Shown here: positions 21,536 to 28,354 of the stretch, one piece after another | Position numbering within the stretch: the stretch's first letter is position 1 | Layout: the number at the start of each line of letters is the position of its first letter | Assembly: GCA_028284955.1 (NCBI GenBank) | Contig: JANQQS010000011.1 | Span: 1-32,115, forward strand | Origin: Myxococcota bacterium | GTDB taxonomy: Bacteria > Myxococcota_A > Polyangia > Polyangiales > Houyiibacteriaceae | Reading direction: 5' to 3' | DNA length: 32,115 bases | Translations under genes and position numbers: made by a program | Notes under the pieces: model-generated | The model's input: the letters and a program-made list of their open reading frames with translations, nothing else | Databases searched by the model: none | What the model was told of the DNA's origin: nothing

Positions 21536-21811
21536 GGCTCAGCTTGCCCCCGCGAATCACCCCTCGACGATGCCACAGCAGAGCTGACCGGGTCGACGAA
21601 CGGCGCATCCTTGGCAGATTTGTTGCTCCGAACGATCGGATCCACTCCATCCAGTATGATGTCGGTATGTCTGATGGACTGATGGACATCTCATGCGCGC
21701 CCACGAAGGGTGTATCGCTCAGTGGTCCTTCTCCGTGGACGCGGACAGCGAATCCGAGTGTCCATCGAAGGCAAGAATGCCGGAATCCATAGATTTTGCG
21801 GCCAACGTCGC
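21536..21811. other. Intergenic region between Avs-like gene and toxin-antitoxin pair
   Basis: This region lies between divergent genes and should contain the promoter of the Avs-like gene. Open frames here have no ribosome binding site or recognisable product. No repeat or RNA gene was identified. Confidence 0.4.
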
Positions 21812-21848
21812 CATATGTGTCATATTAACAGGTGTTATGACACATATG
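21812..21848. promoter_or_regulatory. Inverted-repeat operator over the antitoxin start
   Basis: Perfect 13-bp arms CATATGTGTCATA (21812-21824) and TATGACACATATG (21836-21848) flank an 11-nt spacer. A nested AACA/TGTT palindrome occupies 21827-21836. The right arm includes the antitoxin ATG (21837) and a second in-frame ATG (21846). Ribbon-helix-helix antitoxins bind such palindromes to repress their own operon. Confidence 0.8.
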
Positions 21849-22061
21849 AAAAAGACTCAGGTATATTTGCCTGAGGCGGAGCACGATGCATTGCTCCGGA
21901 TTTCGAAAGAAACCGGACGGAGCCTTGCAGCGCTCGTACGAGAAGCTGTTCGCGATCGGTGGTTGCGCGATCCCGTACCTGGGCCTGTCGCCATCTGGGA
22001 TGGTGAGGTGGGCAAAACTTCGGTCGAACATGACTCGATCTACGATGCCGTCGAATCTTGA
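21837..22061 (+). CDS. Ribbon-helix-helix (CopG-like) antitoxin
   Basis: This 74-residue protein has an N-terminal ribbon-helix-helix domain: the beta strand KKTQVYLPE is followed by helices (HDALLRISKETG, SLAALVREAVRDRWL). The acidic C-terminal tail would bind and neutralise the toxin. The start could be 21837 or the ATG at 21846; both lie in the operator arm. The toxin gene follows at once, and a TTG toxin start would overlap its stop. Autoregulation through the inverted repeat is likely. Confidence 0.88.
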   Translation: MTHMKKTQVYLPEAEHDALLRISKETGRSLAALVREAVRDRWLRDPVPGPVAIWDGEVGKTSVEHDSIYDAVES

Positions 22062-22078
22062 GCTTGGATATATCTCCA

Positions 22079-22492
22079 ATGCGACCAGGAACGTCCGTTT
22101 TTGTCGACACCGGTGCATGGATCGCACTTGCGCTACAGCGCGACCCGCTTCACGAACGCGCAGCCAATGCATGGAGCTCGCTAAATCGAAACGGGACTAA
22201 ATTTGTCACGTCGATCCCTATCGTGCTGGAGACGTTTACCTTTCTTGATCGGAATACACGTCGGGATGTCGCGCTCGCCTGGAAAGACTCGCTCTCCAGC
22301 GTTCCCCATCTTCAGACAGTCGAGTGCACGACGCAAGACATGTCCTCGGCGTGGCAGTTCTTTGCACGCAAGGACTTCCATAAACTTTCAGCAGTGGACG
22401 CAACAAGCTTCGTGATCATGAAACGAACGAAAACACGCTATGCGTTCGCTTTCGATCACCATTTTGCCCAAGCCGGGTTTCGTATGGTCTGA
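22079..22492 (+). CDS. PIN-domain toxin (VapC-like ribonuclease)
   Basis: The ATG at 22079 gives 137 residues; a TTG at 22058 overlapping the antitoxin stop is the alternative. The PIN acidic residues are present: FVDTGAW (D10), IVLETF (E51), SAVDATS (D107) and FAFDHHF (D126). These chelate a divalent metal for RNA cleavage, and the family usually cuts tRNA or rRNA. The ribbon-helix-helix antitoxin directly upstream completes the pair. It may stabilise the neighbouring defence gene or act in phage defence itself. It ends 7 nt from a convergent gene. Confidence 0.9.
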   Translation: MRPGTSVFVDTGAWIALALQRDPLHERAANAWSSLNRNGTKFVTSIPIVLETFTFLDRNTRRDVALAWKDSLSSVPHLQTVECTTQDMSSAWQFFARKDFHKLSAVDATSFVIMKRTKTRYAFAFDHHFAQAGFRMV

Positions 22493-22499
22493 GGATTAG

Positions 22500-22937
22500 C
22501 TACGGGGCGTGGGTTTCGATGAGCTGGCCCAGTCGAGGCACGGCAGACTCTACGTTTTTCTTCGCGGTGGGGCGGAGCTTTTTGTAGGCGCCTTTGACAA
22601 CGCCGTTGCTTGCGTGTTCGGCCTTGGCGTCGGTGATGCCGAGGAGCGCCTCGGCGACACGACCGCTCTGGTCACGGAAATAACCCGCTACGGGCTGGCC
22701 TTGCTGCTTTGCTTCGGCGTGAATGGGATCAAGCGCGGTTGCGAAATCTGGCAACAGGTCGTGGACGACGTTTCGAACGAATCCCGGCTTGACGCCTTGC
22801 ACGGCTTTGTACCCTGCTTTGATCGCCATGCCGCCCAAGCCTTTTTTGTCTGCGACTTCGCTGTCGATCAGCGTGCAGCAGTCTTGAATCACTTGGGTTT
22901 TACGGGCTTCGTCGGTCAGCGTGTCGAGTAGGCTCAT
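22500..22937 (-). CDS. DUF6918-like protein
   Basis: The ATG at 22937 gives 145 residues beginning MSLLDTLTDE, the usual start of this family; an upstream ATG at 22949 is possible. The sequence is helical and soluble, with a conserved look around IDSEVADKKGLGG and KPGFVRNVVHDLLPDF. No catalytic motif is visible and the function is unknown. It lies downstream of the DUF4388 gene in the same direction with a gap of about 58 nt, probably in the same transcript. Confidence 0.75.
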   Translation of the reverse strand: MSLLDTLTDEARKTQVIQDCCTLIDSEVADKKGLGGMAIKAGYKAVQGVKPGFVRNVVHDLLPDFATALDPIHAEAKQQGQPVAGYFRDQSGRVAEALLGITDAKAEHASNGVVKGAYKKLRPTAKKNVESAVPRLGQLIETHAP

Positions 22938-22995
22938 GCGCAAAGGCATGACTCGTCCGAGAGCCCGATGCAAGCGCAAGGGCTCAGGTGCAACG

Positions 22996-24444
22996 CTACC
23001 GCTTTTTCTTGGAACGCATCGTCAGCAGCCGTACTTGGCGCTGAGCATCCAGGTTTCCCGAGTCGAGCTGTGCGCACACCCGAAACGCACGCAGCGCTTT
23101 CTCAGACTTTCCTTCCAGCAAGAACAAGTTACCCGCCACGTAGTGAGCGAATGCGAAGCGCCGGTCGCGAGCCAATGCTTGATTGACGGTATCCCGAAGC
23201 GCAGCACGTAGTTTATCTCGGTCGACCGTTCCTTCGGTGGCCTGAAAATCGGCCCACAGCGCGTAGACTTCGTATTCGTGGGTCTCTGGATCGAGCCGGC
23301 AGGCCTCGTGAAACGCACCCGCGGCGTTGGCCCACGCGCTCCGCGAAAAATGCTGGAGGCCCTCTCCAAAACTCTTTTCGGCTTTTAGTTTCCGCGATCG
23401 ATCATCGGGTGGCGTTCGCGATGCGCGGGCGTGCGCGCTCGCATTCTCTTTCGTGGGTGGTCCCCCGAAGCGCGCGTGAAAGCTCTCGGCGATCTCCGCG
23501 GCACGCGCTTTCGGGGATTCTTCGCGTGGGGCGGCAGGCGCCCCTTTGCGCAATGCGCGGAGCGCGGAGCGCGTTGCGTGAGAGACCGCGCGGGTACTCG
23601 TGGTGGGATTTTCTTTGAAGGCGTTGGTCTTTGAACCGGAGGGCGCTTCTTGCGCTACTTCAGCGTTCGACGCCTGCTTCGGTGCCTGCGCCTGTAACTG
23701 TGACTGTGACTGTGACTGTGACTGCGGTTGTGAATGAGCCGAGCACACGCCGAGCAAGATCAACGCAGTCAGCAGCTGAAAACTCAGTACGCTGTCGAGG
23801 GGAGAAGCCGCAAGCACTTCGGCGGCTGTCCGAACGCCATCAATCTGCCTGAGCACCCGCAGCTCGTGCGCCCCGAGCTCAAGCCGGCGAGCTGCTTCTT
23901 CCACCGAACAAGTCAATCGTAGACGGCGGTCCAAAAGAGGTTCTACAACACGATGCGCCCTCTCCGGATCAAAAAACCTACGCATCCCCTCCATCAATGA
24001 CGCATCGAATGGGCAAGGGAAATGCCCCACCTCCGCCAGCGCTTCCGGCGCGGGATCAAAAATCCGGGCTGGGCTCTCCCACTGGAGGCACCCAACGAGC
24101 TTCCGGCGCACCTGATGCGAAAGCGCTTCGTGCACTTGCTGTGGAGACAAAAACCCGAGCTGCACGGTGACCTCGCCGAAGCGCATCTGCTCGCTGGTGA
24201 CGAGCTCCGCAGTCATCTGTTCGACCACCTGCGCATACTGCTCTCGGGTCAACAGCCCATCTTCAAGCATCACCCGCCCCAGCGTGTCTCCGAGAGACCC
24301 CGATTCCGCAAACACCGGCGTGCCCTCCGAGAAGTAGAGAAAAACCGCGGCGCCATCGCCCCGGACTTCAAGCACCCCGGTCCTTCGGTCACGATTCAGC
24401 GCGACCAAGTCGCGAACGAAATCAGCGCCATCGCGAACGGCCAT
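22996..24444 (-). CDS. DUF4388 and TPR-like repeat protein
   Basis: This 482-residue protein starts with a DUF4388 (PatA N-terminal-like) domain, GVLEVRGDGAAVFLYFSEGTPVFAESG (about 23-49), found in many myxobacterial signalling and motility proteins. A helical region follows to about residue 240, then a disordered linker with Ser/Gln repeats. The C-terminal TPR-like helices start with FGEGLQHFSRSAWANAAGAF. It is probably a cytoplasmic scaffold in a signalling complex; the partner is unknown. Its start lies 6 nt after the methyltransferase stop, so the two genes are co-transcribed. The linker is encoded by a hexanucleotide repeat. Confidence 0.85.
   Translation of the reverse strand: MAVRDGADFVRDLVALNRDRRTGVLEVRGDGAAVFLYFSEGTPVFAESGSLGDTLGRVMLEDGLLTREQYAQVVEQMTAELVTSEQMRFGEVTVQLGFLSPQQVHEALSHQVRRKLVGCLQWESPARIFDPAPEALAEVGHFPCPFDASLMEGMRRFFDPERAHRVVEPLLDRRLRLTCSVEEAARRLELGAHELRVLRQIDGVRTAAEVLAASPLDSVLSFQLLTALILLGVCSAHSQPQSQSQSQSQLQAQAPKQASNAEVAQEAPSGSKTNAFKENPTTSTRAVSHATRSALRALRKGAPAAPREESPKARAAEIAESFHARFGGPPTKENASAHARASRTPPDDRSRKLKAEKSFGEGLQHFSRSAWANAAGAFHEACRLDPETHEYEVYALWADFQATEGTVDRDKLRAALRDTVNQALARDRRFAFAHYVAGNLFLLEGKSEKALRAFRVCAQLDSGNLDAQRQVRLLTMRSKKKR
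23698..23724. repeat. CTGTGA hexanucleotide repeat in the DUF4388 gene
   Basis: About four and a half head-to-tail copies of CTGTGA (read on the plus strand) encode Ser-Gln pairs in the linker, with degenerate copies on both sides. Hexamer slippage would keep the frame and alter only linker length. Confidence 0.85.
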
Positions 24445-24450
24445 CCTTCA

Positions 24451-25500
24451 TCAGGATGCCAATTCCTGACGCACTTTGTCGACCACTTGGCCAACAATCT
24501 TCCGCTGTTCGGACACCACAAAAAGATGCTCTTTGTTGCGCAAATGGCTGACCCGCCCCACCCGCTTTCCGCTGGGATTGAAGATGCCGATTTGAGCGCC
24601 CACATAGCGTTTGAAATCGATATCCACCACGCCGACCTCGCCGCGCGTGCTTAGCAGCTGCTCAAGCTCTTCGCGGGCGATGTATCCCTCATTGCTGAAC
24701 GAAACCAAGATATGCTTGCACCGAAGCGCCTGAATTACCTGCTCGAAGGCCTCCAGGATTCTTCGTTTGGAGTTGAAATCGCTCTTGTGGTCGCGGCACT
24801 CGATTCGCTTGCAGGCGACTCCATAGTGCTCCGGTGCATCCCAACGTACGAGAGTTTCCCACACGTGGTAGTTGCCGATGTAGCGATGCTGGTTGTAGGG
24901 CGGGTCCAGATACGCGAGGTCAACCTCCGTGCTCGCCGACGTCGACGCATCTCCTTGCATCGCGCGACCCGAGCCAGGCACGAGCTCAGGAACCCGAAGC
25001 TCGAGATCGTTGTGGCTGCGCTGCGCCCACTGCTTAAGATACGCCATCTGCACGCCGGTCGTGGAGTCGACCCGATCCGCCGCTTCCATGAGCGATGTCA
25101 GAGCGATCGCTTCGAGCACTGGGTCGAGATCGAGATTCGCGATCGCGTCGCGAATGGCATCGATGCGCGCCCCGTTCTTGGGCTGAAAGAAGCGCGCGCG
25201 TTCGCAAAACGTCTCGGTGAAATATCCCGGGCGAGGCGGTACTCGGGCCAGATCGGCAATCAAGCGCTCTGCCGGGCCTCGATAAACCTCGGCATCGGCT
25301 TCCACGTAGCAGCGAGCCAACATGACCGGGAACGTCAGCTGGTCGTTCGCAATCACAAACTGGCCCATCTGCTTGAGCGCGTGCCCAACGCGGGAAGTGC
25401 CCGAAAACAAGTCCAGCACCGAGCGCACATCTGGAATCGCGCCAACCGCAGCACGAATATGGGGAATCAGCGTCCGTTTGGAACCGAGATACTTGATCAT
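24451..25500 (-). CDS. D12-class DNA adenine (N6) methyltransferase
   Basis: This 349-residue enzyme transfers a methyl group from S-adenosylmethionine to adenine N6 in a specific DNA site. Visible are the N-terminal LGSKRTLIPHI, the SAM-binding motif LDLFSGTSRVG (29-39), ANDQ (51-54) and the catalytic DPPY (199-202). Length and order fit the Dam/D12 (alpha) class. No restriction endonuclease is beside it, so it appears to be an orphan methylase, possibly for regulation or protection. It is the first gene of a three-gene minus-strand operon and is divergent from the metal transporter. Confidence 0.92.
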   Translation of the reverse strand: MIKYLGSKRTLIPHIRAAVGAIPDVRSVLDLFSGTSRVGHALKQMGQFVIANDQLTFPVMLARCYVEADAEVYRGPAERLIADLARVPPRPGYFTETFCERARFFQPKNGARIDAIRDAIANLDLDPVLEAIALTSLMEAADRVDSTTGVQMAYLKQWAQRSHNDLELRVPELVPGSGRAMQGDASTSASTEVDLAYLDPPYNQHRYIGNYHVWETLVRWDAPEHYGVACKRIECRDHKSDFNSKRRILEAFEQVIQALRCKHILVSFSNEGYIAREELEQLLSTRGEVGVVDIDFKRYVGAQIGIFNPSGKRVGRVSHLRNKEHLFVVSEQRKIVGQVVDKVRQELAS

Positions 25501-25615
25501 GCCAATCGTGTGGTCACGCGGGCAGCGAAAGTAGCCCGTCGCGGCCGACGCCGGCTATTCTGTGGGCTCGCGCCCGGATTGCAAATCGCCCGCGCGTGCA
25601 CCAAGAAAAAAGCGT
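25501..25615. promoter_or_regulatory. Divergent promoter region, methylase / metal transporter
   Basis: These 115 nt lie between divergent starts and must hold both promoters. No metal-regulator palindrome was recognised. An A-rich stretch (AAGAAAAAAG) at about 25603-25612 may serve as the ribosome binding site for the transporter. Confidence 0.35.
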
Positions 25616-27478
25616 ATGGAGTCTCTCAGCGTCGTCCTCTTTGCCGTCGTGGCATCGGTTGCCCTCGGAACCGCGCTCGGCCTCTATCGGGGCGCCCGCA
25701 ATCGAACCTTTGCACCCATCCACACCTTTGCTCTGGTCGCAGCCCTCGCCGTAGTTCTCGCCCAGATGCTCCCCGCCGCGCTCTCGGTCCTCGGCCTCCA
25801 GGCGTTGGCCGTGTTTGGGCTCGCGATGCTCGCTCCCGGGCTGCTCGAAAAGCTCGCCGATCGCGGAAAGAAACCTGGACGCCCCTCAATTGTCGGCTTG
25901 GAGCTCGGCTACTGGGGCTTGCTCGCGCATCGTGTCGCGGACGGCCTGGCCCTCGGCTCCCTGAGCAGCTCTGTGCACGCCGGCCACCACCATCACGACG
26001 TATTCTTCGCGATCAGCGTGCACTCAGTCCCAGTGGTTGCGCTGCTGGTGCTGACTTATCAATCGCGTCGCAACACCGCCGTCGCGCTATTTCATGCGAT
26101 CGGGCTCGCGGCGGCGACCATCGCGGGCGCCCTCGCCACGCGCTTTGTGGAATCATCTTTTGTCGAGCACGCGGAACCCTGGATTGCGGCGGTGGCCGCA
26201 GGACTGTTGCTGCATGTGGTCGGACACGGGTTCAAGGAACGTGGCTCCCCGACCACCGGCGGCCGCGTTCTCGAAATGATCGCCATCGGCGGCGGCATCT
26301 GCTGGGTAAGCCTCGGTGGAGCAGGCCACGAAGGGCAGGCAATGCGCGCCGAGCTCGGGTCATCGCTTGCTGAACTCGCGCTTCAAACGGCGCCTAGCCT
26401 GCTTCTCGGGCTTGGCATTGCCGCCGCGCTTCAAACCTTCGGAACGCGACTCATACCCTTCCGCTGGCTCACCACCGGAACACCACTCACTCAAGCCGTT
26501 CGCGGCGCAGTCCTCGGGGCCCCCCTTCCGGTGTGCTCTTGCGGAGTGCTCCCCGTTGCGCAATCGCTGCGCGCGCGCGGCGCACACTCTGCCGTTGTCG
26601 TGGCCTTCCTTCTCGCCACCCCTGAAATCGGGGTGGAGACTTTTGCATTGACGGTAACCTTCCTCGGCTGGTCGTTCGCTTGGGTCCGGTTGGGTGCCGC
26701 GATGGCCGTGGCCATCATCGCTGCATTGCTGGTCAAAGCCTACGCCACCCAACATGAACCAAGCCCTGACAAGCTTCGCGAGCGAGCATTTTCGAGCGCG
26801 CCTCCCTCGAATCAACGAAGCTGGTGGAACCGCTTGCTCTCTGAACTCGATGAGCTTCTCTATCATATCGGTCCGTGGACGCTGGTCGGCCTGATTGTCG
26901 CCGCATATCTTCACACGCTGATCCCCGAGGGCGGTCTCGTTTCGCTTCACCGCAGCGGCTTCGACGTCATCTTGGTCTCGCTCGCCGCGATGCCAAGCTA
27001 TGTCTGCGCTGCGTCGGCGACTCCTCTCGCCGCCGTGTTGCTGCTCAAAGGCATGTCTCCCGGCGCAGTGCTCGCAGGGCTGCTCCTTGGCCCCGCCACC
27101 AATATCGCGACGGCCGGTTGGCTGCACAAAACATTCGGAAAACGCGCCGCGGTAGTTGCCTTCTTCGGCTTGCTCGCCGCGACCTGGTCCATCGCCTACG
27201 CGTTCAACTGGTTCGGCACAACAATCAGCGCGCAACATCATGCGACGCATCTTCATGAGCCAGGCATCGGCTCTTATAGCGCCGCGCTAGTACTCGCGAT
27301 ACTCGTGCTCCGGAATGTGTGGCAGGGAGGCCTGTGGGCCTGGCTGAGCTCGCTTCGCGAATCGCTCGCCACCACGACGCATCCTCACGAGCACGGGGAT
27401 TCTCACGACCATGCACATTCTCACGACCACGGGCATTGCCACGACCACGAGCATTCCCACGCACACGCACATCTCTAG
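25616..27478 (+). CDS. Fused ZIP-like and DUF318/SO_0444-type metal efflux permease
   Basis: The ATG at 25616 gives 620 residues of multi-pass membrane protein. The first 230 or so residues look like a ZIP-family unit, with LAHRVADGLALG, a histidine loop AGHHHHDVFFAISVHSVPV and VVGHGF. Residues about 255-580 are a DUF318 (PF03773) permease, with PLPVCSCGVLP (C307, C309), LLATPEIGVET and PSYVCAASATPLAA (C464), then GPATN. These match the SO_0444-type Cu/Zn efflux group. The final 30 residues are His/Asp-rich and would bind metal in the cytoplasm or periplasm. It probably exports Zn, Cu or a related ion. Joining a ZIP-like half to this permease is unusual; whether the ZIP-like half transports or only senses metal is unknown. 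Confidence 0.85.
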   Translation: MESLSVVLFAVVASVALGTALGLYRGARNRTFAPIHTFALVAALAVVLAQMLPAALSVLGLQALAVFGLAMLAPGLLEKLADRGKKPGRPSIVGLELGYWGLLAHRVADGLALGSLSSSVHAGHHHHDVFFAISVHSVPVVALLVLTYQSRRNTAVALFHAIGLAAATIAGALATRFVESSFVEHAEPWIAAVAAGLLLHVVGHGFKERGSPTTGGRVLEMIAIGGGICWVSLGGAGHEGQAMRAELGSSLAELALQTAPSLLLGLGIAAALQTFGTRLIPFRWLTTGTPLTQAVRGAVLGAPLPVCSCGVLPVAQSLRARGAHSAVVVAFLLATPEIGVETFALTVTFLGWSFAWVRLGAAMAVAIIAALLVKAYATQHEPSPDKLRERAFSSAPPSNQRSWWNRLLSELDELLYHIGPWTLVGLIVAAYLHTLIPEGGLVSLHRSGFDVILVSLAAMPSYVCAASATPLAAVLLLKGMSPGAVLAGLLLGPATNIATAGWLHKTFGKRAAVVAFFGLLAATWSIAYAFNWFGTTISAQHHATHLHEPGIGSYSAALVLAILVLRNVWQGGLWAWLSSLRESLATTTHPHEHGDSHDHAHSHDHGHCHDHEHSHAHAHL

Positions 27479-27570
27479 CGAATACGCGCTGCTGGATCCG
27501 TGGCCGCGGAGAGCGGTTGCGCCTCTGAATATCCTCCCAGGCGCCCGCGGCCCGTGATACACGAAAGCGC

Positions 27571-27906
27571 ATGACCATACTTCGAGTCGCTCGAACATCT
27601 GCCACTACCCTAAGCGCCTTCACGACCTTGCTTTTCATCGGTTGCGCGCACAGCTCCGCCGCCGAACCTCCTGCGTCTGATTCCGTAGAAGCTCAAACGC
27701 AGAACACTTGGGAACCTCTTGCATCCCCGAGCGCACTCCCGAATCGCACCACGTTGAGCGTCGAAGAATGTGAAATGCGCGGAGGCACGCTAGTCGGCGA
27801 TCCCGGAGACGGCTCAACCCAAAAGCCAAGCTTCGTATGCCCCAGCGGTTCGCCCCCAGTGGGCCTAGTTCCAAGCGGAATCGAAGGCTCCGCCTGTTGT
27901 CGCTAG
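27571..27906 (+). CDS. Small predicted lipoprotein
   Basis: The product has 111 residues. A signal sequence ends in LLFIGC, with C25 as the likely lipidated residue, although the lipobox is not ideal. After an acidic linker comes a compact domain with VEECEMRGGTLVGDPGDG, FVCPSGSPP and a terminal GSACCR. The four cysteines could form two disulphides. Similar short cysteine-containing envelope proteins with a GDIGDG-like motif occur in other proteobacteria, but the function is unknown. A strong hairpin follows 12 nt after the stop. Confidence 0.75.
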   Translation: MTILRVARTSATTLSAFTTLLFIGCAHSSAAEPPASDSVEAQTQNTWEPLASPSALPNRTTLSVEECEMRGGTLVGDPGDGSTQKPSFVCPSGSPPVGLVPSGIEGSACCR

Positions 27907-27917
27907 ACAGTATTTCC

Positions 27918-27941
27918 GGAGGGGCTGGCCGCAGCCCCTCC
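27918..27941 (+). terminator. Hairpin after the lipoprotein gene
   Basis: A perfect 10-bp stem GGAGGGGCTG/CAGCCCCTCC with loop GCCG lies just after the lipoprotein stop. No T-run follows, so it may instead be a REP-like unit. The arm CAGCCCCTCC recurs in the 28294-28350 repeat. Confidence 0.55.
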
Positions 27942-28142
27942 CCCCACGGAATACGATTCCGCGGGTCCCCCCACCCATCGCCGCTTCGCGCTGCGCGGGG
28001 GCCCCTACGCCCCCTTGCTCTCTTCGTGCGGTGTTCGCCTTGAATTGCCGCGTGGTGGGCTGTTCCGACTACGTCTTTTGGAAGCGCAACTGCGTCTTCT
28101 GGAAGATATAAGTTTGTCCTTAGTCCGGCCGCTGTCGCGTCC

Positions 28143-28271
28143 GCCCCACCGCAAAGCGGCGGGGCCCGAGCAGCTCAACCCCACGCAACCAGGTCACGTG
28201 CGTCCTGGCGGGGGAGCTTGGGTGAATCGGCGGGGTCGTACCCCGACGAGAGGGGCTGGGTGCCAGACCCT
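28143..28271. repeat. Hairpin-rich intergenic repeat, copy B
   Basis: This is the second copy of the element at 1-114, aligned gap-free at a constant offset from 28158. It adds an upstream stem GCCCCACCGC/GCGGCGGGGC (28143-28165, AAA loop, one mismatch). In the stem equivalent to 71-91, three pairs differ from copy A by compensatory changes (G-C to C-G, T-A to C-G, A-T to G-C), with one mismatch added. The loops CGT and GTG and the flank GCGGGGGAGCTTGGGTGAAT are identical in both copies. Confidence 0.78.
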
Positions 28272-28293
28272 CAGACGACACAGCGGCTGCGGT

Positions 28294-28350
28294 CAGCCCC
28301 TCCTAGGCAACGAGCAGCCCCTCCTAGGCTGCGGGCAGCCCCTCCAAATA
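28294..28350. repeat. 21-bp triple direct repeat next to a stop codon
   Basis: The core CAGCCCCTCC starts at 28294, 28315 and 28336, exactly 21 bp apart; the first two copies continue CTAGGC. It ends 5 nt from the stop codon of the minus-strand gene. Confidence 0.8.
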
Positions 28351-28354
28351 AGAC

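Larger units (their letters stand above)
27907..28354. other. Repeat-rich intergenic region
   Basis: These 448 nt hold a terminator-like hairpin, a nearby hairpin CGGAAT/ATTCCG (about 27947-27961), a 21-bp direct repeat around TACGTCTTYTGGAAG (28070-28105), copy B of the hairpin repeat and a triple 21-bp repeat. No protein or known RNA was recognised. Confidence 0.7.

Noticed and set aside
24712-26373. 553-codon plus-strand frame across the methylase and transporter genes
   Set aside because: It is antisense to the methylase and out of frame with the transporter; the Arg-rich composition is typical of a shadow frame.
28294-28350. Short direct repeats considered as a CRISPR array
   Set aside because: The period is 21 bp with spacers of only 5-11 bp that are partly conserved, and no cas genes are present.
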